From: an uncultured Mollicutes bacterium
Lineage (GTDB): Bacteria; Bacillota_I; Bacilli_A; RF39; UBA660
Direction of reading: 5' to 3'
NCBI GenBank assembly: GCA_900550145.1
Contig: URRF01000033.1
Location: 1-12,182 of the forward strand
DNA length: 12,182 nucleotides
The notes under the pieces: model-generated
Seen by the model: the letters and a program-made list of their open reading frames with translations, nothing else
What the model was told of the DNA's origin: nothing
The model's database searches: none
In this document: piece after piece, positions 5,419 to 12,182 of the stretch
How the letters are laid out: each line of letters opens with the position of its first letter
Position numbering within the stretch: the first letter of the stretch is position 1
Translations under genes and position numbers: made by a program

Positions 5419-7254
5419 ATGGAAGAAGAAAGAAAAGTTGTTGGTATTTATATTCGTGTGTCAACTGAAGATCAAGCACGTGAAGGTTTTAGTTTAGGAG
5501 AACAAGAAGAAAAGTTAAAACAACTATGTGATTATAAAGGTTATGAAGTATATAAAGTTTATTGTGATGCTGGTATTAGTGCTAAAGATATGGAACATAG
5601 ACCAAAATTTCAAGAAATGTTAAAAGATATGAAAGATGGAAAAATCAATTATATCGTTGCCTATAAACTTGATAGAGTTACTCGTTCAGTTAGAGATTTA
5701 GAAGAACTAATATCACAATTAGAAAAATATAATACTTATTTAGTATGTGATAGAGATGATGTTAATACTTCTACTGCTAATGGTAGATTCTTTGTAAGAA
5801 TGTTAACTGTCTTATCACAACTTGAAATTGAAATAGTTTCAGAAAGAACAAAGTTCGGTTTAAATGGTGCTATTAAGTCTGGTCATTTACCTGGGCAATT
5901 AGCTTTAGGTTTTAAGAAAGATGGAAATAAGAAAACTATAATTGATCCTGCTACTGCTCCTATTGTTAAAAGAGTATTTGATTTATATTTACAAGGTAAA
6001 ACATTCCTACAAATATCAAATATATTTAATAAAGAAAAAGTCTTAAATAAGAATTGGAAAGATACTCACATTGAAAGAATAATAAATAATCGTTTATACA
6101 TGGGAGATTATGAAATGTATAAGAGATTAAAAGAATTGAAAAATGTTGAACCAGTTATTTATATGAATGTTGTTGAACCTATCATTCCAAGATACATTTG
6201 GGAAGAATGTCAAGCACAAAAAATTATTAATCAAAGAACTTATACTAGAGATAGAGTTTATACATTCTTTCAAAAACTTAAATGTCCTAAATGTGGAAAG
6301 ATAATGAAATGTAAATGCTCAGGTGGAAAAAGAAAAAAATATGTTTATTACAATTGTGAAGATTGTCATGAAAATATTAGAGAGTCTTATGTTGAAGAAG
6401 AATTTGAAAAGATTGTTGGTCAATTATTAAGATTTGATAATGAATATAATGAACTATTTTTACCACTATTTGCAGATAAAGAAAAAGTTGCTGATAAATC
6501 TGATATTGAAAGAGAAATAATTAACTTAACTAAACAAAAAGAAAGAATTAAAAAAGCTTATATGTCAGAGGTTGTTGAACTTGATGACTTTAAAGAAGAT
6601 TTAAAAGTGATAAATGAAAAACTTGATATATTAACTAAACAATTAGAAAAAGAACAAGAACTAAAAAATAAGAATAGATTCACACCAGAGAAAGTTATGG
6701 CTGATAGAGATTTACAAAGAATATTTATGACTAATGGAAAAGATGTATCTCTATTTCTTACACAATGGCAAACAATGACTAAAGAAGATAAACAAGAGTT
6801 TATAGCTAGATATATTGAATCACTAACTTTTGAAAAAGATGATAGATATCCAAATGGGATACATTTAATAGATATAAAATTAAAATCATTATTTACTGAA
6901 AAAGTTAGTCGTTTATCAGAGTTAGGTTTATCACAAGTTCCAGTAGAATTTATTTCAAATGATAAATCAGTAATGCTTAATGTTAGTTATCCATTAAAAG
7001 AATCACAAGTTAAAGATTATATGAAAGAGTTTAAAAATATAGATGGTGTTAAATTACATATTCATCCTACATTTAATTATAGTTTAGAAGATATGCCTAA
7101 TGAGATAGAATTTAATCTTGATAAAGATGAAAAGGTTCTAAAGTTAATTCCTATTATTAAAGATATAGACAATCCTGAAAGTTTAACAAATAAGTTTAAG
7201 TTAGGAATTGTCACTTCGTTTGTTAAGACTACTGAAGAGGTTCCTAAGGAGTAA
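5419..7254 (+). CDS. Large serine recombinase (site-specific integrase)
   Basis: Catalyses integration and excision of the element through a phosphoserine-DNA intermediate. It encodes 611 residues from ATG 5419, with AAGGAGG six bases upstream. The resolvase domain (about 6-150) begins VVGIYIRVSTEDQ with the nucleophile Ser15. It also carries YKLDRVTRSVRDL (82-94) and SERTKFGLNGA (141-151). The Recombinase domain spans about 155-275. A zinc ribbon has Cys289/Cys292 and Cys313/Cys316. A coiled coil follows at about 370-420, then a long C-terminal region typical of integrase-class rather than resolvase-class enzymes. Transcription should pass through the attenuator at 5348-5399. A 7-bp hairpin (7244-7261) overlaps the stop codon, and the gap to the relaxase is repeat-rich. 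Large serine integrases usually insert in one direction and need a directionality factor to excise; none is recognised here. The protein looks intact. Confidence 0.93.
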   Translation: MEEERKVVGIYIRVSTEDQAREGFSLGEQEEKLKQLCDYKGYEVYKVYCDAGISAKDMEHRPKFQEMLKDMKDGKINYIVAYKLDRVTRSVRDLEELISQLEKYNTYLVCDRDDVNTSTANGRFFVRMLTVLSQLEIEIVSERTKFGLNGAIKSGHLPGQLALGFKKDGNKKTIIDPATAPIVKRVFDLYLQGKTFLQISNIFNKEKVLNKNWKDTHIERIINNRLYMGDYEMYKRLKELKNVEPVIYMNVVEPIIPRYIWEECQAQKIINQRTYTRDRVYTFFQKLKCPKCGKIMKCKCSGGKRKKYVYYNCEDCHENIRESYVEEEFEKIVGQLLRFDNEYNELFLPLFADKEKVADKSDIEREIINLTKQKERIKKAYMSEVVELDDFKEDLKVINEKLDILTKQLEKEQELKNKNRFTPEKVMADRDLQRIFMTNGKDVSLFLTQWQTMTKEDKQEFIARYIESLTFEKDDRYPNGIHLIDIKLKSLFTEKVSRLSELGLSQVPVEFISNDKSVMLNVSYPLKESQVKDYMKEFKNIDGVKLHIHPTFNYSLEDMPNEIEFNLDKDEKVLKLIPIIKDIDNPESLTNKFKLGIVTSFVKTTEEVPKE

Positions 7255-7269
7255 TCCTTAGCATACGAA

Positions 7270-7350
7270 ATCTTGTATGGCGGAAGCTGTACAAGATATC
7301 TAGGGGGTTATATATCTTGGATGTCCCAGATATGGTCCAAAATAACCCAC
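7270..7350 (+). other. Inverted-repeat cluster, candidate oriT
   Basis: The gap before the relaxase holds nested repeats. Bases 7270-7280 pair with 7287-7297 (8 perfect pairs plus TGG/CTG with two G-U pairs; loop cggaag). GGGTTAT (7305-7311) pairs with ATAACCC (7342-7348). Inside that, ATATCT (7312-7317) pairs with AGATAT (7328-7333), while TTGGA (7317-7321) can instead pair with TCCAA (7336-7340), so the folds exclude each other. MobV relaxases nick at hairpin-flanked sites just upstream of their own gene (established for pMV158). The minus strand reads GTGTGGGTTAT across 7352-7342, which loosely recalls the pMV158 nick region. Alternatively it is an RNA control element for the relaxase. Confidence 0.5.
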
Positions 7351-7369
7351 ACAAAAAAGGAGAAATTAT

Positions 7370-8782
7370 ATGGCTGAATTACCTTATTCATTTCATCTTG
7401 GAAGTAATAAAAACAGAAAAGCATCGGCAAGAAGTAATGCTAGAAATAATGTGAGTGGTTCTTCTTCTCTTGCTAATAATGGAATACAAAATTATCAACA
7501 ATTATCAAAAGTAAATAATCATGATTTTAGAAAATACGAAAATGATAATGATTATATTTATCAATTAAAAGGTACTAATGATATTGTTTATGATATTAAA
7601 GAATTTTATAAAACTGAATTTGAAGAAGCAAGACTTGAATACAATAATAAACAATCTAGACCTAGTAGAAGAATTGATGATTATTTTGAATATGTTAATA
7701 AAGATGAAAAAAGAAATCTTGCTTGTGAGATTATAATTGAACTTGGAAATAAAGAATATTGGGATACAAAAGATTTTGAATTTAAAAGAGAAATGGTTAA
7801 TGTATATGAAGAACATTTACACGATTTAGAAAGACTAGTTCCAGAGTTTAAAATAACAAATGTTGTTGTACATTTAGATGAAACTTCTCCTCATATGCAT
7901 ATTGTTGGAGTTCCAGTTAAAGATGGTTGTAAAACTGGTTTATCAAAACAAGTAAATAAATCATCAGTTTTTACTAAAGAAAGACTTGAACATATACAAA
8001 ATGTTATGAGAGAAAAATGTATTGATACTTTTAATAAATATTTTGAAAAAGAAAATGCTATTCTAAAAACTAAAGAAAAAGGGAGAAACAAAGATATCCA
8101 TGTTAAAGATATGCTTAATTATCAAGAACTAAAAAAAGAACTAGAAATTAATAAAAGAAGTATTGATAAAAATAATGATAAGATAAAATCGTTAAACACC
8201 TCTTCAAAAGAGTTGAAAGATTTGTTATCTGGTTTAGAAGAATCTAGACTTGGTGGTTATAAACTTAATAATAAACAAACAGAAAGATTACAAGATTTAA
8301 TTAAAGATGTTGAATCTATAACTGATTATTTTGATAATTATAAAAATATAATTAATAATATATCTTCAATTAATGATAATTTAAAATATCAAAAAGATAG
8401 AAATAATAAAGTTGAAAATGATAATAATAAACTTATTAAAGAAAATCAAAAACTTAAAATGAAAAATACTGAATTAAAAGAAGATAGAGATTTTGTTCAT
8501 GCAGTCATGGATAAGAGATTGGATGAAAGAAAAGATTTTATAACTTATCTATGTAAAAATGCCAATAGTAAAGATCCAACTACATCTAGATTTTTTAGTC
8601 AAGTTGTTAATGATATGGATAGTAAAAACTTAATAACTGATAAAGAACATAGAGTTATATTTAATCCACCTAGAACTATAAATAAATCAGAAATAAATAA
8701 AGTACTAAGTTCTATTAATAGAGAAATGGATGAAGTTGCAGAAGAATTTTATCAAACAAATAAAAGTGACTACGAATTGTAG
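7370..8782 (+). CDS. MobV-like relaxase (Mob/Pre family)
   Basis: Should nick one strand at oriT and lead it into a recipient using a helper conjugation apparatus. It encodes 470 residues from ATG 7370, with AAGGAG seven bases upstream. The hallmark metal motif is VVHLDETSPHMH (165/166-177), with His168, Asp170, Glu171, His175 and His177. This is the HxDE-PHxH signature of the Mob_Pre family. NNHDFRKYENDND (49-61) fits motif I; in pMV158 MobM the nucleophile is a histidine in this motif, so His51 is the candidate. YNNKQSRPSRRIDDYF (91-106) matches the conserved middle motif. From about 250 to 400 the chain is Lys/Glu/Asn-rich coiled coil. The first 45 residues are Ser/Asn/Ala-rich and longer than in MobM, so this is a divergent member. 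It ends in a terminator shared with the restriction gene. Confidence 0.85.
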   Translation: MAELPYSFHLGSNKNRKASARSNARNNVSGSSSLANNGIQNYQQLSKVNNHDFRKYENDNDYIYQLKGTNDIVYDIKEFYKTEFEEARLEYNNKQSRPSRRIDDYFEYVNKDEKRNLACEIIIELGNKEYWDTKDFEFKREMVNVYEEHLHDLERLVPEFKITNVVVHLDETSPHMHIVGVPVKDGCKTGLSKQVNKSSVFTKERLEHIQNVMREKCIDTFNKYFEKENAILKTKEKGRNKDIHVKDMLNYQELKKELEINKRSIDKNNDKIKSLNTSSKELKDLLSGLEESRLGGYKLNNKQTERLQDLIKDVESITDYFDNYKNIINNISSINDNLKYQKDRNNKVENDNNKLIKENQKLKMKNTELKEDRDFVHAVMDKRLDERKDFITYLCKNANSKDPTTSRFFSQVVNDMDSKNLITDKEHRVIFNPPRTINKSEINKVLSSINREMDEVAEEFYQTNKSDYEL

Positions 8783-8792
8783 CCACTTTTTT
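8762..8792. terminator. Bidirectional terminator between relaxase and restriction genes
   Basis: Bases 8762-8773 pair with 8779-8790 with one A-C mismatch and a GAATT loop, running into T8791-8792. The 3' arm contains the relaxase stop codon, and the restriction gene's stop (8791-8793, minus) abuts it, so it serves both converging genes. Confidence 0.75.
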
Positions 8793-9627
8793 ACATATTA
8801 TTATTTATATACTCAATTAAGCATTGAATAGTAAACATATCAAAATCAACATCATCTTTTAAGGATAATTCAAATATAATATTTGGATTATTAGTTGAAG
8901 AAGTTATTTTTACTTCATACTTTCCATTTCCTTTATTAGATAAAAAATATCTTTTTCCATCAGGTAATACATCACTATCAATATAGCATTCATTCTTATT
9001 TAAATCTAAAGGCAAATCCAAATATAATTTTTTACCATTAGTATTAAGCGAATAATCATATTTTGAAAATCTTAAATCTAAGTGTTTTTTAAAATCGTCA
9101 TAATATGTTTTTGGTAAGTCTTGACTTCCGCTTTTCTTTCTTCTAAAAATGGTTTTAATGTTAAAAAACTTATTAAATTGGTCTAATGAAAATACTTTTT
9201 TATTTCCATCATTATCTACTGATATTATAAATTCAACATTTTTATTTTTCATGTTTGAAGCAATCCAACTAAATGCTATTGTTTCAGGAACAGGAACAAC
9301 CATACCTGTTTGTGCAACTTTACTATACAATTTAAAATTATCATTCAATATATTTATTATTTCATCTGAATATTGATTTGCTTTAAACTTATTTTTACTA
9401 CCATAAACAAATTTGTCATCTTTAATTTCAACAACAAATTGAGATGTTTGGGATGCAGGCATTTTAGTTTCAACATAAAATTTTTTACTATTTGAATTAA
9501 TTGTTATTTCTATATCTGGAATTGTACTATCAGCACTTCCATATTGTTTAACTAGGACATCATAATCTTTTAACATTTGTTGAAGATATTCTGTCATTTC
9601 ACTTTCAAAATCTTCCCATTTTTTCAT
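8791..9627 (-). CDS. HhaI-like type II restriction endonuclease
   Basis: Predicted to cut DNA lacking the partner methylase's mark. It encodes 278 residues from ATG 9627. GGAGG (9638-9634) is six bases upstream and overlaps the TAG stop of the methylase gene (TAGGAGG), so translation is probably coupled. The PD-(D/E)XK nuclease core is visible: SADSTIPDIE (31-40, Asp38), then FYVETKMPASQ (50-60, Glu53 and Lys55) and QFVV. From memory, R.HhaI has a very similar core (SDST-SDI, FYIEAKMPHSQ, QFVL) and the same RRKKSGS-type segment, seen here at residues about 162-168. R.HhaI recognises GCGC. The specificity here is inferred from that resemblance and from the HhaI-like methylase. The gene ends next to the relaxase, convergent with it. 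No control protein gene is seen. Confidence 0.82.
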   Translation of the reverse strand: MKKWEDFESEMTEYLQQMLKDYDVLVKQYGSADSTIPDIEITINSNSKKFYVETKMPASQTSQFVVEIKDDKFVYGSKNKFKANQYSDEIINILNDNFKLYSKVAQTGMVVPVPETIAFSWIASNMKNKNVEFIISVDNDGNKKVFSLDQFNKFFNIKTIFRRKKSGSQDLPKTYYDDFKKHLDLRFSKYDYSLNTNGKKLYLDLPLDLNKNECYIDSDVLPDGKRYFLSNKGNGKYEVKITSSTNNPNIIFELSLKDDVDFDMFTIQCLIEYINNNM

Positions 9628-9637
9628 CCTAAACCTC

Positions 9638-10600
9638 CTAAATATCTTTTAATTCTTTAAAAACTTCTTTTAATAAATTAATTGGAACACTATTACCAAA
9701 TTGTTTTAGTGATTGATTATCATTTTCTATTATCTTAAATTCTTCAGGAAATCCCTGTAATCTAGCAGCTTCCCTAGGACTTAATTTTCTTACTTTTCCA
9801 TTAATATAATAGGCACCTGTTTTTGAAGCAGCACCACCACTAGAAGCAGCTAGAGTTATTCCTATACCATTTTCGTGATAAATTCTATTTCCTTGACCAC
9901 CTTGTCCAATAACACCAATTTGCAAAGGTTTTTGAACTCTACCATTTTTAATTGCATCATTTAATTTCTTTTCATCAATGTGAATATCTTTTCTATTAAG
10001 TATATATTTATCTGTAATTGAATCATCTTCTTTTATGTCACTAATAGTAACAAACTTTTTAGATGGTTCAGGAAACTTGAATTTTTCATTATCAATATCT
10101 TTTCTTATACAAACAATTGTAATTCTCTCTCTGTTCTGTGGCAAATTAAAATCTTTAGCATTAAGAACTTTATAATATATATTATAATTTAAACTATCAA
10201 GAGTATTTGATATTACTTCGAATGTTGCACCACCATTATGTGCTTTTAAATTTTTAACATTTTCTAAGAATATAATTTTCGGTTTATGATAACTAACAAT
10301 TCTTACTATATCAAAGAATAATGTTCCTCTTGTATCTTCAAATCCTTTTTGTTTTCCAGAAATACTAAAAGGTTGGCATGGAAAACCAGCACAAAGAATA
10401 TCAAAATTTGGAATATCTTTTTCATCTATTTTTGTTATATCTCCATATGGTATTTCTCCAAAATTCAAATTATAACTTTCTTGACAATATTTATCCCATT
10501 CAGATGAAAAAACACATTTACACCCAAAAGATTCAAGTGCATATCTAAATCCACCTATACCAGCAAATAAATCAATAAATTTCATTTTCTTAAGTTCCAT
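9638..10600 (-). CDS. HhaI-like DNA (cytosine-5) methyltransferase
   Basis: Methylates cytosine C5 with S-adenosylmethionine and protects sites from the adjacent nuclease. It encodes 320 residues from ATG 10600. The in-frame ATG at 10621 would lie at or before the predicted transcript start; GAGAGGATGGTG precedes 10600. Motifs in order: DLFAGIGGF (10-18, SAM binding), AGFPCQPFS (71-79, catalytic Cys75), ENV (113-115), QNRER (155-159), KLSPREAARLQGFP (272-285) and FGNSVPINLL (301-310). The N-terminus and the segment GQGGQGNRIY through GITLAASSGG (232-256) closely follow M.HhaI as I remember it, including the target-recognition region, so GCGC is the predicted site. The gene order (methylase then nuclease, from one promoter) lets protection be made first. 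It is divergent from the ASCH gene, with overlapping promoter space. Confidence 0.93.
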   Translation of the reverse strand: MELKKMKFIDLFAGIGGFRYALESFGCKCVFSSEWDKYCQESYNLNFGEIPYGDITKIDEKDIPNFDILCAGFPCQPFSISGKQKGFEDTRGTLFFDIVRIVSYHKPKIIFLENVKNLKAHNGGATFEVISNTLDSLNYNIYYKVLNAKDFNLPQNRERITIVCIRKDIDNEKFKFPEPSKKFVTISDIKEDDSITDKYILNRKDIHIDEKKLNDAIKNGRVQKPLQIGVIGQGGQGNRIYHENGIGITLAASSGGAASKTGAYYINGKVRKLSPREAARLQGFPEEFKIIENDNQSLKQFGNSVPINLLKEVFKELKDI

Positions 10601-10625
10601 GATATAACACCATCCTCTCATATAA

Positions 10626-10634
10626 ATTATACCA
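10626..10634 (-). promoter_or_regulatory. Extended -10 promoter of the R-M operon
   Basis: The minus strand reads TGGTATAAT (TG at 10634-10633, TATAAT at 10631-10626), a perfect extended -10. No good -35 is seen. A start about seven bases on, near 10619, places the methylase ATG at 10600 as the first usable one. Confidence 0.6.
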
Positions 10635-10671
10635 TAATTCAGGGCAATATAATAACTTTTATACGAATTTA

Positions 10672-10680
10672 TGATAAAAT
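10672..10680 (+). promoter_or_regulatory. Extended -10 promoter of the ASCH unit
   Basis: TGATAAAAT (TG at 10672-10673, TAAAAT at 10675-10680) lies 18 bases before ATG 10698 with no clear -35. It is divergent from the R-M promoter, with only about 37 bases between the two -10 elements. GAGGTG (10687-10692) is the ribosome site. Confidence 0.5.
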
Positions 10681-10697
10681 ATTTGTGAGGTGTTTCT

Positions 10698-11075
10698 ATG
10701 AAAGTATTAACTTTAAAACAACCATGGGCAACGCTTGTTGCAGAAGGTATAAAAAAATATGAATTTAGATCATGGAAAACTAATTATAGAGGAAAAATAC
10801 TAATTCATGCTGGTACTGGAATTGATAAAAAAGAATTAGAAAAATTTAAGGATTTGAATTTTGAATTTCCATCAAAAAGAATACTAGCTGAAGTAGAACT
10901 AGAAGATTGTTTAGAATTAAATGATGAGTTAAATAAAAAAATAATTGCAGAAAAAAATATAGCATATGGTTCTAAATATAGAACTGGTTATGCTTGGAAA
11001 TTAACTGATTCTAAAAAAATAAACTATGATAAAGATGTTAAAGGACAGCTTGGTTTGTGGAATATAGACTTATAA
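10698..11075 (+). CDS. ASCH-domain protein
   Basis: A 125-residue stand-alone ASCH domain (PUA-like fold). The signature is complete: LTLKQPWATLVAEGIKKYEF (4-23), RSW, YRGKILIHAG (30-39), a middle strand ILAEVELEDC (62-71) and the closing YAWKLTDSKKI then GQLGLWNIDL. ASCH proteins are linked to RNA or modified-nucleotide binding; some, such as YqfB, are amidohydrolases on N4-acetylcytidine (established). The related EVE fold reads modified DNA bases. Here it sits divergently next to a 5-methylcytosine R-M system and 19 bases upstream of an unknown gene, presumably one transcript. It could be a modification reader, a small hydrolase or a regulator of its neighbour. GAGGTG is five bases before ATG 10698. 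The domain call is sure and the role is open. Confidence 0.85.
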   Translation: MKVLTLKQPWATLVAEGIKKYEFRSWKTNYRGKILIHAGTGIDKKELEKFKDLNFEFPSKRILAEVELEDCLELNDELNKKIIAEKNIAYGSKYRTGYAWKLTDSKKINYDKDVKGQLGLWNIDL

Positions 11076-11094
11076 TAATATTGGGAGGTTTGGA

Positions 11095-12182
11095 ATGAGA
11101 ATAAAAAATAAATATAGTAAGCAAAGAAAAGATAGAAATTATATATTATTAAATAAAATTATTAATTGTAAAAAAATAATTAGAACTAAAACATCAAAAA
11201 TTAAGCCATTAACGAAAATGGAGGAATTTTTATATGTGGAACCTTTAAGATATTTTGATAATAAAAACACTACTATTCCAAAGAATAAATATATAAAAAT
11301 GTCTGATATCTTTCTATTAAATATTATTTCGAAAAAAGATTGTAAAAATCTTTATGCAGGATTATTAAATCTATACAAGGATAATTATTTAAAAGGATAT
11401 TTAGGAGGAGAACTTAAAACAAGAGATTTAAAAAAGTGTATTGATAGTTATATGTCATCCACAAATCATAATAAATGGACAAGATTATGTGACATTTCAC
11501 CTAGTGATAAAGAACTATTTGAACTATGTGATTTTATTACAATATCGATTTTTGAGATATCTAATGATCTAATTGGAATAGTATTTGATTTAAAAGTAAC
11601 GGATGTGTTTAATAATACAATAAATAAAATAATCAATGAAAAAGTTGAAATTAAAACAATATATGATAAGTATAAATATAAAAAGAAGTATGTTTATAGT
11701 AAAGGATTAACCTCTGTTAAAGAAAAACGTAACAATGATTATGAAGATTTTATATTAGAAGTTAAAAGTAGATTTAATAAACTATTCTCAAAATATTTAC
11801 CACTTCAATTAGATTATAAAAACAAAGCTCCTATAAGTTTAAATGCTTATCAAACTAATTTTGTTGTTTCAGATAGGAAGGAATCTTTTTATCAAGATCT
11901 TGATATTCTCGAAAGCTATTCAGCACAAGAAAGAAACGATATAAGCATTTGTATTAGGGAAAAAAATAAGAGCGATGATTTTATCAAAACAAAAATGTGG
12001 TATAACATTGGAATAGAATATAATAAAATAGATCGTTCAAATAACATATTATTCTATATTGAAGAAAATAAATATAAAATAATACATAGCAGTGATGAAT
12101 TTATAAATATGTTTATTGCTTCTATAACTTTTTATTTACTTGATGAAATGCAAGAAGATATAACTGATGAAAAGATTAAATT
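11095..12182 (+). CDS. Unrecognised protein, 3' end outside window
   Basis: The frame is open for 362 codons from ATG 11095 to the edge with no stop. GGGAGG (11083-11088) is six bases before the ATG, and the upstream ASCH stop is 19 bases away, so the pair is probably one operon. I do not recognise a family. The first 40 residues are strongly basic (MRIKNKYSKQRKDRNYILLN onward), which could bind nucleic acid. The middle has alternating helix- and strand-like stretches with a Lys/Tyr-rich segment (IYDKYKYKKKYVYSK). Near residues 235-260 there is YLPLQLDYKNKAPISLNAYQ. I see no signal peptide, membrane segment, Walker motif, zinc cluster or nuclease motif in the visible part. Codon use is as AT-rich as its neighbours. 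Position beside R-M and ASCH genes on a mobile element suggests accessory or defence cargo; this is inference. Confidence 0.75.
   Translation, partial: MRIKNKYSKQRKDRNYILLNKIINCKKIIRTKTSKIKPLTKMEEFLYVEPLRYFDNKNTTIPKNKYIKMSDIFLLNIISKKDCKNLYAGLLNLYKDNYLKGYLGGELKTRDLKKCIDSYMSSTNHNKWTRLCDISPSDKELFELCDFITISIFEISNDLIGIVFDLKVTDVFNNTINKIINEKVEIKTIYDKYKYKKKYVYSKGLTSVKEKRNNDYEDFILEVKSRFNKLFSKYLPLQLDYKNKAPISLNAYQTNFVVSDRKESFYQDLDILESYSAQERNDISICIREKNKSDDFIKTKMWYNIGIEYNKIDRSNNILFYIEENKYKIIHSSDEFINMFIASITFYLLDEMQEDITDEKIK

Larger units (their letters stand above)
4835..12182 (+). mobile_element. Integrative mobilizable element with R-M and accessory cargo (right end outside window)
   Basis: A large serine recombinase, a MobV-like relaxase and restriction-modification plus unknown cargo lie together next to a tRNA gene. 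No conjugation coupling protein or secretion genes are seen, so it would rely on a helper. The left boundary is inferred to lie between the tRNA and the 4925 gene. I found no repeat in the window that would define attachment sites, so the limits are approximate. Confidence 0.65.

Noticed and set aside
1..12182. CRISPR array
   Set aside because: No regularly spaced direct repeats seen; the repeats present are hairpin arms and A/T runs.

Overview
The window is very AT-rich and uses the standard genetic code: every tryptophan I read in the main proteins is TGG, and all eleven stop codons are TAA or TAG. Strong GGAGG-type ribosome binding sites, an encoded tRNA CCA end, U-tailed hairpin terminators, an LtaS-type lipoteichoic acid synthase and a bacterial-type ProRS with an editing insertion point to a low-GC Bacillota, probably a gut Bacilli or 'Mollicutes-like' lineage. 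The lineage is inference.

Layout. (1) 1-4834 looks chromosomal. It holds the 3' end of a surface-type gene whose last ~85 coding bases before the conserved tail have abnormal codon use. A convergent small coiled-coil gene (571-942, minus) shares a bidirectional terminator with it. That small gene's promoter lies back to back with the promoter of an LTA-synthase-like gene (1069-3012). Prolyl-tRNA synthetase proS (3060-4733) and tRNA-Gly(GCC) (4760-4834) follow. (2) From just after the tRNA to the right edge the content is that of an integrative mobilizable element. It has a 93-residue unknown ORF, a 19-codon leader peptide with a strong attenuator hairpin, a large serine recombinase, an inverted-repeat-rich gap that could be oriT, and a MobV-like relaxase. 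(3) The cargo is a restriction-modification pair on the minus strand, whose methyltransferase and nuclease both resemble the HhaI system (GCGC) as I remember it. Divergent from it is a two-gene plus-strand unit: an ASCH-domain protein and a long unrecognised ORF that runs off the edge.

How it may work together. The recombinase would excise and integrate the element and the relaxase would mobilise it with a helper conjugation system. The leader and attenuator may gate recombinase expression. The R-M pair defends or stabilises the element, and the ASCH plus unknown pair occupies the position where accessory defence genes are common. The right end of the element is not in the window.

The points most worth a second look are the leader/attenuator switch before the recombinase, the ASCH-unknown unit beside the HhaI-like R-M genes, and the codon anomaly at 159-242, which looks like a diversity-generating retroelement variable region although no reverse transcriptase is present here.
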